Assembly: GCA_021789895.1 (NCBI GenBank)
Contig: JAJYIU010000003.1
Span: 98,271-162,270 of the forward strand
Direction: 5' to 3'
Length of the DNA: 64,000 nucleotides
Source of the DNA: Acidobacteriota bacterium
GTDB lineage: Bacteria > Acidobacteriota > Terriglobia > Terriglobales > SCQP01
The translations under genes and the position numbers were made by a program. Below the pieces are notes generated by a model. It had not been told where the DNA came from. It worked only from the letters and a program-made list of their open reading frames with translations, and searched no databases. Shown piece after piece: positions 1-9,331 of this stretch (positions within the stretch are counted from its first letter, which is position 1; every line of letters starts with the position of its first letter).

Positions 1-1554
1 CCGGAGGCGGCCCGCCGTGGGGCCATCGATCTGCTGGCGCTGATATTCATAGACATTCGGTTCCTGATATTGATAGACATCTCCGGTTTCGCGGCGCAGT
101 TCCGCTATCCGGTTGATCAGTTCTTGTTTCAGTCCGGCCTGCGCCGGATCGTCCGCCAGGTTGCGCAACTCGCCCGGGTCTGCTTGCAAGTCGTAGAGTT
201 CGAATTGCTCCGGGGGCAAGAAGTAATGAATCAGCTTGTAACGCTCCGTCCTGACTCCCCGTTGCGGCCGGACCTGCTCGACGCCGGGATATTCGTAATA
301 TTCATACAACCAATCCCGGCGCCAGCCGGCCGGCGGCGCGCCTTGGAAAAACGGCGCCAAGCTCCGGCCCTGGAACCAATCCGGCACCTTTACGCCGGCC
401 AGTTCCAGAATGGTCGGCGCGAGATCCAGGTTGAGCGCCATCTCGCCGGGCTTGAGGCCCGGACGAATCCGGCGCGGATAACGAATCGCCATGGGCACGC
501 GGATTGAAGGTTCGTGCATGAACCGCTTGTCATAAAAACGCCACTCGCCCAGGAAAAAGCCGTGATCGGCGCTGATGAGGAGCACGGTATCGTCGAGGGT
601 GCCGGCCTGTTCCAGCGCCGCCATCACCTGGCCCACGTGGTCATCATTGCTCACCACGCCCGCGAAATGATCTTTGACCAACTCCTCCAGCGAGCGCGGG
701 TCATCGTTGCCCAGAACCGTCGTCCCGATTTTATTGTCAGCATGCTGAAAGGCCAAAGGCTTTCCGGGATAGCCTTTCAGATCTGCATCGAATGTAACCG
801 GCTTGGGAATACGCTCGCCGTTGTAGAGATCCAAGTACCGCCGCGCGCGATAAAAGGGCGCATGCGGCGCGACGAACCATAAAAACATGCAGAACGGCTT
901 TTCGTGCTTGCGCTGGAGCCATTGCAGGGCATGCGCCGTGATCACGTCGTCCACGTAGCCATGAAACTGGCGAGGCGGCTTGGCGCGCCCCTGTTCGCTT
1001 TCGGTAATCACCGGATGATAGTAGTCGGCGCCGGCCGATTCGATCCCAAAATAATGGTCCCACCCCCGCTGCGCCTGGCCGTTGACGTGAATCTTGCCGA
1101 AGAAGGCGACCTCATAGCCGGCATGCCGCAACAGATCGGCCAGCGTCGGGATGTCATTCGGAATGCTCCGCGTGTGGTTATCGATGCAACTGTTTTCGTG
1201 CGGATAGAGGCCGGTGAGAATGGAGGCCCGCGATGGCAGGCACAAGGCGTAAGTCACAAACGCATTGGGAAAGCTGATGCCTTCCTTGACGATGCGATCC
1301 AGGTGGGGGGTGGAAATAATCCGGTTTTCCATGGCGCTGAGCCCATGGCTGTCCCAGTCCGCCATGGTCCACGAACTGTATTCATCGGGCCGCACGCCTT
1401 CCTGAAGAAAAAAGACGAAGCTCGGCCGCGCCGTATCGGCTGCCGGCGTTGCCTGCGACCGCAGCGAATTTGCGCCCAGAGCCGCCGAACTAACCGCCCC
1501 GGCCCCGGTTTTCAAGAAAGTTCGCCGAGATGTCTTGCCCACATCCTGTTCCAT
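1..1554 (-). CDS. Tat-exported sulfatase (S1 type), C-terminus cut by window edge
   Basis: This is a formylglycine-dependent sulfatase that should hydrolyse sulfate esters on glycans outside the cytoplasm. The window holds 518 codons with no stop, so the C-terminus continues beyond position 1. The start at 1554 is preceded by GAGGAGG. A twin-arginine signal (SRRTFLKTGAGA) opens the protein. The sulfatase signature ALCLPSRASILTG contains the Cys that would be converted to formylglycine, and ISADHGFFLGEW supplies the second metal pair. The C-terminal part resembles N-acetylglucosamine-6-sulfatase-like enzymes. One oddity: where most sulfatases carry the metal-binding Asp-Asp after the first beta strand, this one reads FVFFLQEGVRPDE. 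Substrate is unknown; the glycosidase-rich context suggests a sulfated glycan. The family call is firm and the substrate is not. Confidence 0.9.
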   Translation of the reverse strand, partial: MEQDVGKTSRRTFLKTGAGAVSSAALGANSLRSQATPAADTARPSFVFFLQEGVRPDEYSSWTMADWDSHGLSAMENRIISTPHLDRIVKEGISFPNAFVTYALCLPSRASILTGLYPHENSCIDNHTRSIPNDIPTLADLLRHAGYEVAFFGKIHVNGQAQRGWDHYFGIESAGADYYHPVITESEQGRAKPPRQFHGYVDDVITAHALQWLQRKHEKPFCMFLWFVAPHAPFYRARRYLDLYNGERIPKPVTFDADLKGYPGKPLAFQHADNKIGTTVLGNDDPRSLEELVKDHFAGVVSNDDHVGQVMAALEQAGTLDDTVLLISADHGFFLGEWRFYDKRFMHEPSIRVPMAIRYPRRIRPGLKPGEMALNLDLAPTILELAGVKVPDWFQGRSLAPFFQGAPPAGWRRDWLYEYYEYPGVEQVRPQRGVRTERYKLIHYFLPPEQFELYDLQADPGELRNLADDPAQAGLKQELINRIAELRRETGDVYQYQEPNVYEYQRQQIDGPTAGRLR

Positions 1555-1626
1555 AGGCCTCCTCTTGGTGTTCCCGCATTGCGCATCTCCCGAATCTCAA
1601 TCATGAAATCGCTGCGTGGAACATGC

Positions 1627-3072
1627 TCATGGCCGGGTGGTGTGCATATGGCTGAAGTCGAGCTTCGTCGCGGTGGTAATGACCTCCGGCCGGTTCAGGC
1701 GCTGATGAAAGTTGAAGCAATCGAGCATGTCATGGGCTTTCGCGTCCCGCTTGGTTAATGACTTCAGCCCAAAGCGGTCTTCGATCAGCTTAAGCGGCGA
1801 AGTGAAGTCGAAGTAAGTGTGGCAGATGAATCCAGGCTTGGCATAAGGAGAAATGATCAGCGCCGGCACCCGGGGGCCATAGCCGTACCGATCCACTTGT
1901 GGAGGCGGAACATGATCGTAAAATCCGCCGAAATCGTCCCAGGTCAAAATTATCACTGAATCTTTCCAATAAGGGCTGCGCATCAACGCATTGATGAGAT
2001 GAGTCACATGCCACATGCCCTGGTTAGCGTCGGCAGGCGGATGCTCGCTGTCTTCCCCCGTCGGCACAATCCACGACACCTCAGGCAGGCGGTGTTCGGC
2101 AAGATCACGATAAAAATTGCCGAGCGGCACCAGGTGGTCCATCAGCCTGGGGTTCTTTTGAAAAGCGATAAAGCCGGGCAAAGGATTCCAAAGGCTGTGC
2201 TGGTGAGGATTGATTTTTTGGTCGTAATAGCGCCAGGAAACGCGCGCATGCTGCAACAGCTCGGCCATAGTTTTGTAGCTGTAAACACCCGGCTCGTTGG
2301 CGACGCCTGGCAGCGGGTTATTGACCATCCCGCCCGATTGCGCGGCCACAGTGTAAAGATGGTTCGGTTCGCTGGGTCCCATCAAGGATGAAAAGAAATT
2401 GTCGCAAAGGGTAAAGCGGCGCGCGTACTCCCAATAGTTCGGAATTTCATGCCAGTCGTAATAGGACAGCGTGTTGAGCACCCAGGCGGGCGGCGGCCCG
2501 GATGGCGGGCCAAAGCGCCGCGGATGGCGCTGGAACTGGCCGCCCCGTTCCGCCATGCGCCGAAAAGCCCGCTGCCTCAAGCGCATCAGGCGCCGCTGCA
2601 GCGGGGTCAGCGGTTTCGGATGAACCAAAGCGGGCTGGGGCTGGGGTACCGGCCGATTGTGCCAATAATATTGAAGCGCTCGCGGCCATTCGGCCCAGAG
2701 GAATCCATCCATCTTGCCGCCATCATAGGCCGTGTGCGCTGCCTGCCAGGAGTGGTTCAAGTCGTGTGGAATGGCTGTATGGCGAAGATGAAAGGGCGCA
2801 ACCTCCGGCGGCCCCCCCGGTTTGTAGGGTAGCTTCAGCCCCTGAGGGATGCCATTGGCCCCCGGATAGGTGCCGAAGTAACGGTCGAACGACTGGTTTT
2901 CCTGAATAATATAGATAAAATGCTTGAGCGGAATAGCCCTTGGGTTGAGCGGCTTAGACTTCTTGCTACCAGCCCGCCCATACCCCGAAGCTGCCATGGC
3001 GCTCAAGCCCACCAGAATGGCAACCAGCATTGCAAAGCGCGTATGGGGACCGCCAGATTTTCTCGTCGACAT
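1627..3072 (-). CDS. Secreted phosphoesterase family protein (phospholipase C / acid phosphatase type, PF04185)
   Basis: The 481-residue product has a hydrophobic export signal near residues 14-31, then the family-defining stretch [19 protein letters not shown], where Glu-Asn bind the metal and the Ser/Thr-like nucleophile region follows. Further family blocks are visible: [47 protein letters not shown] and [14 protein letters not shown]. Members are exported phospholipases C or non-specific acid phosphatases that hydrolyse phosphodiesters or monoesters. The start is well supported by GGAGGAGG eight bases upstream of ATG 3072. It lies 72 bp upstream of the sulfatase on the same strand, so the two may be cotranscribed. 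The actual substrate cannot be read from the sequence. Confidence 0.88.
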   Translation of the reverse strand: MSTRKSGGPHTRFAMLVAILVGLSAMAASGYGRAGSKKSKPLNPRAIPLKHFIYIIQENQSFDRYFGTYPGANGIPQGLKLPYKPGGPPEVAPFHLRHTAIPHDLNHSWQAAHTAYDGGKMDGFLWAEWPRALQYYWHNRPVPQPQPALVHPKPLTPLQRRLMRLRQRAFRRMAERGGQFQRHPRRFGPPSGPPPAWVLNTLSYYDWHEIPNYWEYARRFTLCDNFFSSLMGPSEPNHLYTVAAQSGGMVNNPLPGVANEPGVYSYKTMAELLQHARVSWRYYDQKINPHQHSLWNPLPGFIAFQKNPRLMDHLVPLGNFYRDLAEHRLPEVSWIVPTGEDSEHPPADANQGMWHVTHLINALMRSPYWKDSVIILTWDDFGGFYDHVPPPQVDRYGYGPRVPALIISPYAKPGFICHTYFDFTSPLKLIEDRFGLKSLTKRDAKAHDMLDCFNFHQRLNRPEVITTATKLDFSHMHTTRP

Positions 3073-3128
3073 TTGCTTCCTCCTCCACAGGCCGATTCTT
3101 TTGGATTACGGACAGAATCATGACGCAA

Positions 3129-4112
3129 TTACCAACCCTGGCCGCGAAGCATTTTTAAAAATTCAATTGCGACCTGCGGCTGGGCCCGCCCGCAGGTGGG
3201 GCAGCCCGGGCCGCCACCCGGAACGTTCAACCAATACCCTTGCACCAGATTTCGCGTTGCCTGGAATTCCTTGAAAATTTCCTTCGCGGTCACGCGCAAT
3301 CCGTGCGGATTGGTGCTTAGCCCGGCCAGGACCAAGGCGCGGGGGTTGGCGCGGCGGACCTGCGCCGCTGCCTGCCGGACATACCAAACAAAAAGCCTCG
3401 CATCGGGTTCCGCGCCCTGGGATTGAATTTCGTAAACGTCGGCGGCGGGTGCGGTCTGCGCCGCAATCTTGAGGCGAATGAATTCCCGCGCCGCATCGCC
3501 GAAGTTTCGCCGCCGCTGGTACGGGGAGATGGAATGCACCAGGTCCGTGGCCGGCGTCACCAGGAGCCGCATGCCTCGCGCATGCGCCAGTCTCGCTGCC
3601 AGGCTGGCGTAATGAGGCACATTTAGCCGCTCGGCCATCGGCGTGAACGGCCAGGATTCCGGATCGTACAAAACACCCCAGACGTTCGCGAGCGAGCCCA
3701 ACCGTCGGGACATGACCGCATAGCTGCGGAAGCCGCGAACGCGCCGGCATCGCCAAAGCTTGAGAAAACCCGGCATATGGGCTCCGGCGATGAGCCATGT
3801 ACGCTCGTTATCAAAGGCTTGGCGCAGCAAGCCGGGCGGGTGCGGCGCCGCCTTCAGTCGCGCGATTCCGCCGGCGGCAACTATCCAGCGCAACTGCGCC
3901 CGGGGCAGGGCCGCCGCGCGCCGCGGCACCGCAGCGAGAATCAGGAGAATGGGCAAAAAAATATGCCGCCCAATCCACTGAAGCGCCCGGCTCGAGCGAT
4001 GACTAATCTCTGCTTTGGCGAAGCAGATGCGAGGCCGCCGGCTGCCAGGCCGCGCACGCCCCAAGGTGGCCATGCGTTCCAGCGCCGGCGCGGCAATTTC
4101 GTCGAGGGCCAT
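3129..4112 (-). CDS. Hypothetical membrane-anchored or secreted protein
   Basis: I do not recognise this 327-residue protein. A hydrophobic segment (IFLPILLILAAVP) lies around residues 50-62, after a basic N-terminal stretch, so it is probably exported or anchored; the true start may be downstream of 4112. The rest is a soluble alpha/beta-looking domain with alternating hydrophobic strands such as MRLLVTPATDLVHS, DVYEIQSQG and ALVLAGLSTNP. That pattern is reminiscent of a TIM-barrel-like fold that follows a pattern of loop residues. Near the end there is a CPTC motif (GGGPGCPTCG) that could bind metal or form a disulfide. It sits between a phosphoesterase and a UxaA-type enzyme with 55-175 bp gaps, so its context gives little help. 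Confidence 0.6.
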   Translation of the reverse strand: MALDEIAAPALERMATLGRARPGSRRPRICFAKAEISHRSSRALQWIGRHIFLPILLILAAVPRRAAALPRAQLRWIVAAGGIARLKAAPHPPGLLRQAFDNERTWLIAGAHMPGFLKLWRCRRVRGFRSYAVMSRRLGSLANVWGVLYDPESWPFTPMAERLNVPHYASLAARLAHARGMRLLVTPATDLVHSISPYQRRRNFGDAAREFIRLKIAAQTAPAADVYEIQSQGAEPDARLFVWYVRQAAAQVRRANPRALVLAGLSTNPHGLRVTAKEIFKEFQATRNLVQGYWLNVPGGGPGCPTCGRAQPQVAIEFLKMLRGQGW

Positions 4113-4285
4113 AAGCTTTTAGCGGCCAGCGGGTGAGGCATCGAACCCACCGCCGGCCGGCAGCAGAGCCGGGTGAAAGGGCGCCGCTTCAAGTCCCCCT
4201 TTCGATTTGGATCGGGACCGGCATCGTGGCGAGCTTCAAGCCGTTTTCGGAGCGCAGTGGCACCCACGGGGCCCAGCCTTTTCGA

Positions 4286-5455
4286 TCAAGCGCTGGGATA
4301 GAGTTTGGTCAGCACAAATTCACGATGGCCCAGGGCTTCGGCACAGGTGAGCCGGCCCGAAGCGCAGCGGATCATGGTCTCCCAGAGCTGATCCGCCGCC
4401 TGCTCCAAGGTGAGCCGGCCGGTGAGCAAACCACTGACGTCCACGTCAATGTGCTCGCTCATGGTGGCGGCGGTTTTCGGATTGGCGGTAAGCTTGACTA
4501 CCGGTTCGATCGGATTGCCGATGATGTTGCCCTGGCCGGTCGGAAAGAAGTGCAGCACCGCGCCGGCCGCGGCAAAGAGAGTGACCGCCTCGGCGGCAGC
4601 CGACGAAGTATCCATGAAATGCAAGCCGCGGCCGGCCGGCGGGCAGGCCGGCTTAAGCACGCCTTGCACCTTGAGGCGTCCGATTTTTTCAATGTTGCCC
4701 AGGGCTTTTTCTTCGATCGTGCTCAGCCCGCCGGCAATATTGCCTTGCGTGGGCTGCGAACCGAACAGGTCGGCGCCGGAAGCTTCCATTGCGCCGACGT
4801 AATTTTTGTACATTTCAAGAAAAGCCTTTTTCAAGTCCGGAGTTTCCATGCGCTCGGCGACAAGATGCTCGGCGCCGGTCAACTCGGAAGTTTCGCCGAA
4901 CAACAGCGTACTTCTCGCCTCGAACAGGCGCTCATAGACGCGGCCCACGGTGGGGCAGGAGCCCAGGCCGGTGGTGGTGTCGGACTCGCCGCATTTGGTG
5001 CTGAGGATGGCGTCTTTCAATTCCACCGGCTCGCGCTGCAAGCCGGTAGCGTCTTGCAGCAGCCTGGCGGCGGCGCGCGCGGCGGCCGCCGTAGTGCGCA
5101 GATCCCCCTGTCCTTCGATCGAAAAGTATTCCACCGGCTTTTTCGCCTGGGCGATGCCCTCAGCGATGCGGCGTGCCCAGTTGGGCTCAATGCCGATCAC
5201 TACCGCAGCGGCGACATTGGCGTTTTGTCCGGTGCCGATCAGCGTGCGGAAAAACAATTCCAAGTCATCGCCATATTGCAGCCGGCCATAGGCGTGCGGT
5301 AAGGCCAGCACGCCGGGAATGGAGGCGGCCACCGCTTCGGCGGCGCGATTGGAGATGTCATCAACCGGCAAGATAATGACGTGGTTGCGCGTGCCGACGC
5401 TTCCGTTGGCGCGGCGGTAACCGAAAAATTTCGTAGTCAGTAATTTCTGGCTCAT
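4286..5455 (-). CDS. UxaA-family hydro-lyase, large (catalytic) subunit
   Basis: The 389-residue protein matches the C-terminal catalytic part of altronate/galactarate dehydratases, which eliminate water (or, in the sulfolactate sulfo-lyase branch, sulfite) from a sugar acid using Fe/Mn. Visible landmarks are [21 protein letters not shown] at the start, the conserved KCGESD and [11 protein letters not shown] blocks, [32 protein letters not shown] and the end block [17 protein letters not shown]. It is encoded 12 bp after its small SAF-domain partner, so the two genes form a split enzyme as in UxaA- or SuyAB-type pairs. GAGGA precedes the start. Altronate, galactarate, another aldonate and sulfolactate are all possible substrates; sequence alone does not decide. 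Confidence 0.85.
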   Translation of the reverse strand: MSQKLLTTKFFGYRRANGSVGTRNHVIILPVDDISNRAAEAVAASIPGVLALPHAYGRLQYGDDLELFFRTLIGTGQNANVAAAVVIGIEPNWARRIAEGIAQAKKPVEYFSIEGQGDLRTTAAAARAAARLLQDATGLQREPVELKDAILSTKCGESDTTTGLGSCPTVGRVYERLFEARSTLLFGETSELTGAEHLVAERMETPDLKKAFLEMYKNYVGAMEASGADLFGSQPTQGNIAGGLSTIEEKALGNIEKIGRLKVQGVLKPACPPAGRGLHFMDTSSAAAEAVTLFAAAGAVLHFFPTGQGNIIGNPIEPVVKLTANPKTAATMSEHIDVDVSGLLTGRLTLEQAADQLWETMIRCASGRLTCAEALGHREFVLTKLYPSA

Positions 5456-5467
5456 CGTTTCCTCGCT

Positions 5468-5803
5468 TTAGGCTTTTTCTCCGGCGCCCGGCCAACGGCG
5501 GCTGCGCAGGTTGTGAATATGCACGTGGCTTCCGGCTGGAATATCGGCGGTGGCTTCGCCGATTATTTGCCCGTACTCAATCACGTTTTCCCCGCGGCGC
5601 AAGTCGCGCAGCGCGATCTTATGGCCCAGCGGGATGGCAGTTTTGGCTTTCAAGCTGGACAACGAACTGCCGTTCAACAAGTGGATAGTGATTGGATCAC
5701 CGGGTTGCAAATCGCGAACCGCCACGCCGACACTATCCGGGCCGGCATGAGCCAGGGCGGCCGGAGCGCTCGTTTCCAAGTCGGCCAGTTTGGGGGTGGA
5801 CAT
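5468..5803 (-). CDS. UxaA-family hydro-lyase, small SAF-domain subunit
   Basis: This 111-residue protein carries one SAF domain, which in whole-length UxaA sits at the N-terminus and closes over the sugar-acid site. Diagnostic residues include VGVAVRDLQPGD, the IPLGHKIALRDLRRGE block and IEYGQIIGEATADIPAGSHVHIHNL. An AAGGAG ribosome site stands eight bases before ATG 5803. It starts the transcript that continues into the large subunit 12 bp downstream. A copy of the shared AT-rich operator-like motif lies 48-61 bp upstream of the start codon, and a GntR-type regulator gene is next upstream on the same strand, suggesting substrate-induced control. Its length fits stand-alone small subunits of this family, including SuyA. 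Confidence 0.85.
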   Translation of the reverse strand: MSTPKLADLETSAPAALAHAGPDSVGVAVRDLQPGDPITIHLLNGSSLSSLKAKTAIPLGHKIALRDLRRGENVIEYGQIIGEATADIPAGSHVHIHNLRSRRWPGAGEKA

Positions 5804-5850
5804 GATTTTCTCCTTAATGAAGTCCGCTTTTGGCCATGGCCATCATAGGT

Positions 5851-5864
5851 ATATTATATATCAC
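5851..5864 (+). promoter_or_regulatory. Candidate operator upstream of the UxaA pair
   Basis: ATATTATATATCAC is an AT-rich island in GC-rich DNA, 48-61 bp upstream of the small-subunit start at 5803. It matches the motif ATATCAKATAYCAG found at four other gene starts in this window. It could also include a -10 element. The rest of the 252-bp gap (5804-6055) shows nothing else recognisable. Confidence 0.45.
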
Positions 5865-6055
5865 AAATCAGAGGCGGGAGCGGTTTTTCTGCAGCGTGAC
5901 TGCCTCGCATCTTGGCCGCGGTCTAGCCAGCTTTGCCTGGCGGGAATACCTTATGGGGGCTAGGCAAGTTGCGAAGATTCGCGAAATTTGATTTCCGCCG
6001 CCGTTCGGCTTAATCATCAATTCCGCGATCGTGTCCACGAGCCAAGTAGCCGCCG

Positions 6056-6796
6056 CTAAACCGGCACAGCGGTCGCCGGGGATGCCGGCGCCGGCGCGGT
6101 GTGACCCCGCTTGCGATCCTGCTGACGCATAAATTCAAGCAATCGGGCCCGGACCTCGCGGATGTGCTCAGCCATCAATTTTTCTGCCAAGGCGTTATCC
6201 CGGCGCCGCAAGGCGTTGAGAATACGTCGGTGCTGCAGTGTAGAATGCTGTCCGGTGAGTTGATAAGTCCGCAGCCGCAGAACGACCAGTTGGCCATACA
6301 TGTTTTCCAACACCTGCCGCAGGCGTGAGTTTTCACTGCAGCGCGCCAAGATGCTGTGAAACTCCATGTCGCTGCTGATATATTGCCGCCGATCGCTACG
6401 TTCCAGGGCTTGGAATGCCTTTTGCACAGCATGGGTTAACTTCTGGTGGGCAGTGGCAGTCAACTTCAGGTTGCGCACTAAATGGCACTCCAGGGCTTCC
6501 CGCAGATCGTAGATTTCATCCACGTCGCGCGGTGAAAAGGAGCGGATAAAAGCCCCGCGCCGTGGTTTAATGACGATCAAACCTTCGTTTTCCAGCCGGT
6601 TCATTGCCTCGCGCACGGGGGATTTACTGATGCCGAGCGCCTGGGCGAGGTAGTCTTCGGTCAGGCGATTGCCATTGGCTAGCGTACCGCTAAGGATGCC
6701 GTTACGAATGCGTTGATAGGCCTGTTGCGTGAGTGTGGGTGGAATCTTCAGTTTCAAAGCGCATCCCCTTTGGCCGGCCCGCGCGATTCGCTCCAA
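6056..6796 (-). CDS. GntR-family transcriptional regulator, FCD (FadR) subfamily
   Basis: The 246-residue protein has an N-terminal winged helix-turn-helix: QQAYQRIRNGILSGTL, then LGISKSPVREAMNRLENEGLI and RRGAFIRSF, the classical GntR signature. An all-helical FCD effector domain follows. Its metal-binding Asp and His residues can be placed in DMEFHSILAR and in the final helices (HRRILNAL, LMAEHIREV). FCD regulators usually respond to small organic or sugar acids. It stands directly upstream of the UxaA pair on the same strand and divergent to the GH3 gene. It lies between two copies of the shared AT-rich motif, at 5851 and 6925. It is therefore the best local candidate for the protein that binds that motif; this is inference. 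Confidence 0.88.
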   Translation of the reverse strand: MERIARAGQRGCALKLKIPPTLTQQAYQRIRNGILSGTLANGNRLTEDYLAQALGISKSPVREAMNRLENEGLIVIKPRRGAFIRSFSPRDVDEIYDLREALECHLVRNLKLTATAHQKLTHAVQKAFQALERSDRRQYISSDMEFHSILARCSENSRLRQVLENMYGQLVVLRLRTYQLTGQHSTLQHRRILNALRRRDNALAEKLMAEHIREVRARLLEFMRQQDRKRGHTAPAPASPATAVPV

Positions 6797-6924
6797 GCGG
6801 CGCGGTTTTGGCTGCTTGCGCAGGTCAAACTCCGCGCTTCCTTTCGCCCGCCGTTTTCCTTTATATCAGATATTCACTGCCCATTGGCCATCTTGGCTGC
6901 CCTGGCCGGGCCATAACGTGTAAT

Positions 6925-6938
6925 ATATAATATTTCAG
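6925..6938 (+). promoter_or_regulatory. Candidate operator upstream of GH3
   Basis: ATATAATATTTCAG lies 20-33 bp before the GH3 start at 6958, in the 161-bp divergent gap with the GntR gene. It fits the shared motif ATATCAKATAYCAG at 11 of 14 positions. Because it also contains TATAAT it may be simply a -10 box; overlap of both is possible. Confidence 0.4.
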
Positions 6939-6957
6939 CAATAGCGGAGAAGAATTC

Positions 6958-9291
6958 ATGACGCGACGGACATTCACCACCTTGATCACCGGGTTGGGCA
7001 CTTGGGTGCACAAGCTAACGGCGGCGGCCGCCGGACGGCCCGACCCGCGCCGGGCGGCGCGCGCCGCCTCGGTTCCCGCCAGCGCTGGCTACCGTAACCC
7101 GCAATTACCGGCCGAGCAGCGCGTGGAGGACTTGCTTCGCCGCATGCAACTGCAGGAAAAGGTGGATCAACTGCGCGGGGGCCGAACTTCGAGTTATGGC
7201 ATGCTCGATTCTACCGGCCAATTCGCGGACCAGGACATTCGAGGAGACTGGCGGCATATCTACGACATGCATTCCCGCCGCCCGCCGCGCGATCAGGCGG
7301 TGTACCGGAACTGCCTGCAGCGCTATGCGGTGGAAAAGATCCGCCTCGGCATCCCGCAAATTTTCCAGGATGAAGCGCTCCATGGCTATACCGCCGATCA
7401 TGCCACCTGCTTTCCGCAGGCAATTGCCCTGGGCAGCACCTGGGATCCCGCGCTGCTCCAGCGGGTATTCACCGTGGCCGCCGATGAAGCGGCCGCAGCG
7501 GGAATCAACCAGGTATTTGCGCCGGTTCTCAACCTGGCGCGCGATCCGCGCTGGGGCCGGACGGAAGAGACCTATGGCGAGGACCCTTATCTCTCAACGC
7601 GTTTGGGTGTAGCCGCCATTCAGGGTTTGCAAGGCACGGGCTATTCCATTGATCGCCATCACGTGCTGGCGACCGCCAAGCATTTTGCCGCGTTGGGAGA
7701 ATCATTCGGCGGGCGCAATACGGCGCCGGCGAATTTTCCGGAGCGCGAAATGCGCGAGGTCTTCCTGCCCATGTTCCGCGCCGCGGTGGGGGAAGCCCAG
7801 GTGGGCAGCATCATGGCCGCCTACTGCGAAATCACGGGCGGCATTCCCTGCCACATCAATCATTGGCTGCTCAACCGGGTGCTGCGCGAAGAATGGGGAT
7901 TCCGCGGCTATGTTACCTCCGACGGCGGTGGGCTCGAACAGTTGGTCAAGCAGCATTACGTCGCTGCCGATTTCGCCGAAGCGGCCCGAATGGCGATTGC
8001 AGCCGGCGTGGATTACGACCGTTCAGCGGGAAACGTGTATTCCACGCTAGGGGACCAGGTGCGGGCGGGGAAGATTCCGGAAAACCAGGTGGACCGGGCC
8101 GTGTCGAGGATTCTCGCTGCAAAATTCCGCCTGGGCCTGTTTGAAAATCCGTATGCCGACCCCGACTATGCTGCGAAAATCACGAACTGCACGGCCCACC
8201 GGAAGCTGGCGCTCGAGGCCGCGCAGAAGGCGATTGTCCTGCTGAAGAATGAAAACCATCTTCTCCCGCTGGACTTAAAAAAATACAAAACCATCGCCGT
8301 GATTGGGGGCGACGCCGCGCAGGTGCATCTGGGCGGCTACAGCCGGCCCACCCGGAGCGGCGATATCAGCCTGCTCGAGGGCATCCGCGCCGGCGCGGGC
8401 TCAGCGGCCCGGGTCCTTTACGCCGAGGGCTGCCAGATCACCCTCGATTTCGGCCGGCGTGCCACCATTCCAAGCCCGAAAGCCCAGCTCGAGACGATTC
8501 GCGCGGCGACCGAGGTTGCGCGCAAGGCGGAGGTGGCCATTCTGGTATTGGGTGGCAATCACCACACCTGCTTTGAAGGCGGCGACCGCAACTCGCTCGA
8601 TCCGGTCGGCCTGCAGGACCGCCTGATCCAATCCGTTGTCGCCACCGGAACGCCCACGGTACTTTTCCTGATTAACGGGCGCCCGCTTTCGATCAACTAT
8701 GCGGCCCAGCACGTGCCGGCGATTTTGGAAGGCTGGTATCTGGGGGAAGCAGGCGGAACAGCGGCGGCGCAAGTGCTGTTTGGGGAAATCAACCCGGGCG
8801 GCAAGCTGCCGGTTACTTTCCCGCGCTCGGTGGGGGACTTGCCGGCATACTACAATCGCAAACCGAAAGCCGCCGAGCAACATTATCTCTTCACCAGGCG
8901 CGGGCCGCTCTTCCCATTTGGCCACGGGCTGAGCTACACGTCGTTCAGATTTGCCAGTCTTAAGCTGTCCAAATCGCGCATTGCCCGCGAAGGCGAAACC
9001 ATGGTCAGCTTCAATGTGACCAACACCGGCTCGCGTCCGGGCGACGAAATCGCGCAGCTCTATATTCGAGACCAGGTCAGCAGCGTGACCCGGCCGGTGA
9101 AGGAATTAAAAGGGTTCCAGCGCATTCATCTGCGGCCGGGTGAAACGCAAACCGTTCGGTTCAAACTCACGCCCGCGGAACTCGGCTTCTATAACGCCGA
9201 CATGCACTGGGTGGTCGAGCCGGGGAGTTTCGAAATCATGGCCGGGTCGAGCTCGGCCGAGACCATCAGCACAATGCTGGTGGTCGCTTAA
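6958..9291 (+). CDS. Glycoside hydrolase family 3 (beta-glucosidase/beta-xylosidase type)
   Basis: A 777-residue retaining exo-beta-glycosidase. A twin-arginine-like signal (TRRTFTTLITGLG) suggests export to the periplasm. The (beta/alpha)8 domain covers roughly residues 50-400 and shows the GH3 marks NLARDPRWGRTEETYGEDP, KHFAALGE and the nucleophile Asp322 in YVTSDGGG. The alpha/beta sandwich domain follows (VLLKNENHLLPL, ILVLGGNHHTCFEGGDR). The C-terminal fibronectin III-like domain starts near FPFGHGLSYTSF. The domain order and size are those of BglX/xylosidase-like enzymes. GCGGAGAAG precedes the start. The gene is divergent from the GntR regulator and convergent with the TPR gene. Specificity for glucose or xylose linkages is undecided. 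Confidence 0.93.
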   Translation: MTRRTFTTLITGLGTWVHKLTAAAAGRPDPRRAARAASVPASAGYRNPQLPAEQRVEDLLRRMQLQEKVDQLRGGRTSSYGMLDSTGQFADQDIRGDWRHIYDMHSRRPPRDQAVYRNCLQRYAVEKIRLGIPQIFQDEALHGYTADHATCFPQAIALGSTWDPALLQRVFTVAADEAAAAGINQVFAPVLNLARDPRWGRTEETYGEDPYLSTRLGVAAIQGLQGTGYSIDRHHVLATAKHFAALGESFGGRNTAPANFPEREMREVFLPMFRAAVGEAQVGSIMAAYCEITGGIPCHINHWLLNRVLREEWGFRGYVTSDGGGLEQLVKQHYVAADFAEAARMAIAAGVDYDRSAGNVYSTLGDQVRAGKIPENQVDRAVSRILAAKFRLGLFENPYADPDYAAKITNCTAHRKLALEAAQKAIVLLKNENHLLPLDLKKYKTIAVIGGDAAQVHLGGYSRPTRSGDISLLEGIRAGAGSAARVLYAEGCQITLDFGRRATIPSPKAQLETIRAATEVARKAEVAILVLGGNHHTCFEGGDRNSLDPVGLQDRLIQSVVATGTPTVLFLINGRPLSINYAAQHVPAILEGWYLGEAGGTAAAQVLFGEINPGGKLPVTFPRSVGDLPAYYNRKPKAAEQHYLFTRRGPLFPFGHGLSYTSFRFASLKLSKSRIAREGETMVSFNVTNTGSRPGDEIAQLYIRDQVSSVTRPVKELKGFQRIHLRPGETQTVRFKLTPAELGFYNADMHWVVEPGSFEIMAGSSSAETISTMLVVA

Positions 9292-9331
9292 AAGATGATC
9301 ACCCCCCGTAAGCTCAACCGGTCTTTTGATT

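Noticed and set aside
4120..4160. T-arm-like sequence GGGTTCGATGCCTCACCC on the minus strand
   Set aside because: No acceptor, D-arm or anticodon arm can be built around it, so it is not a tRNA.
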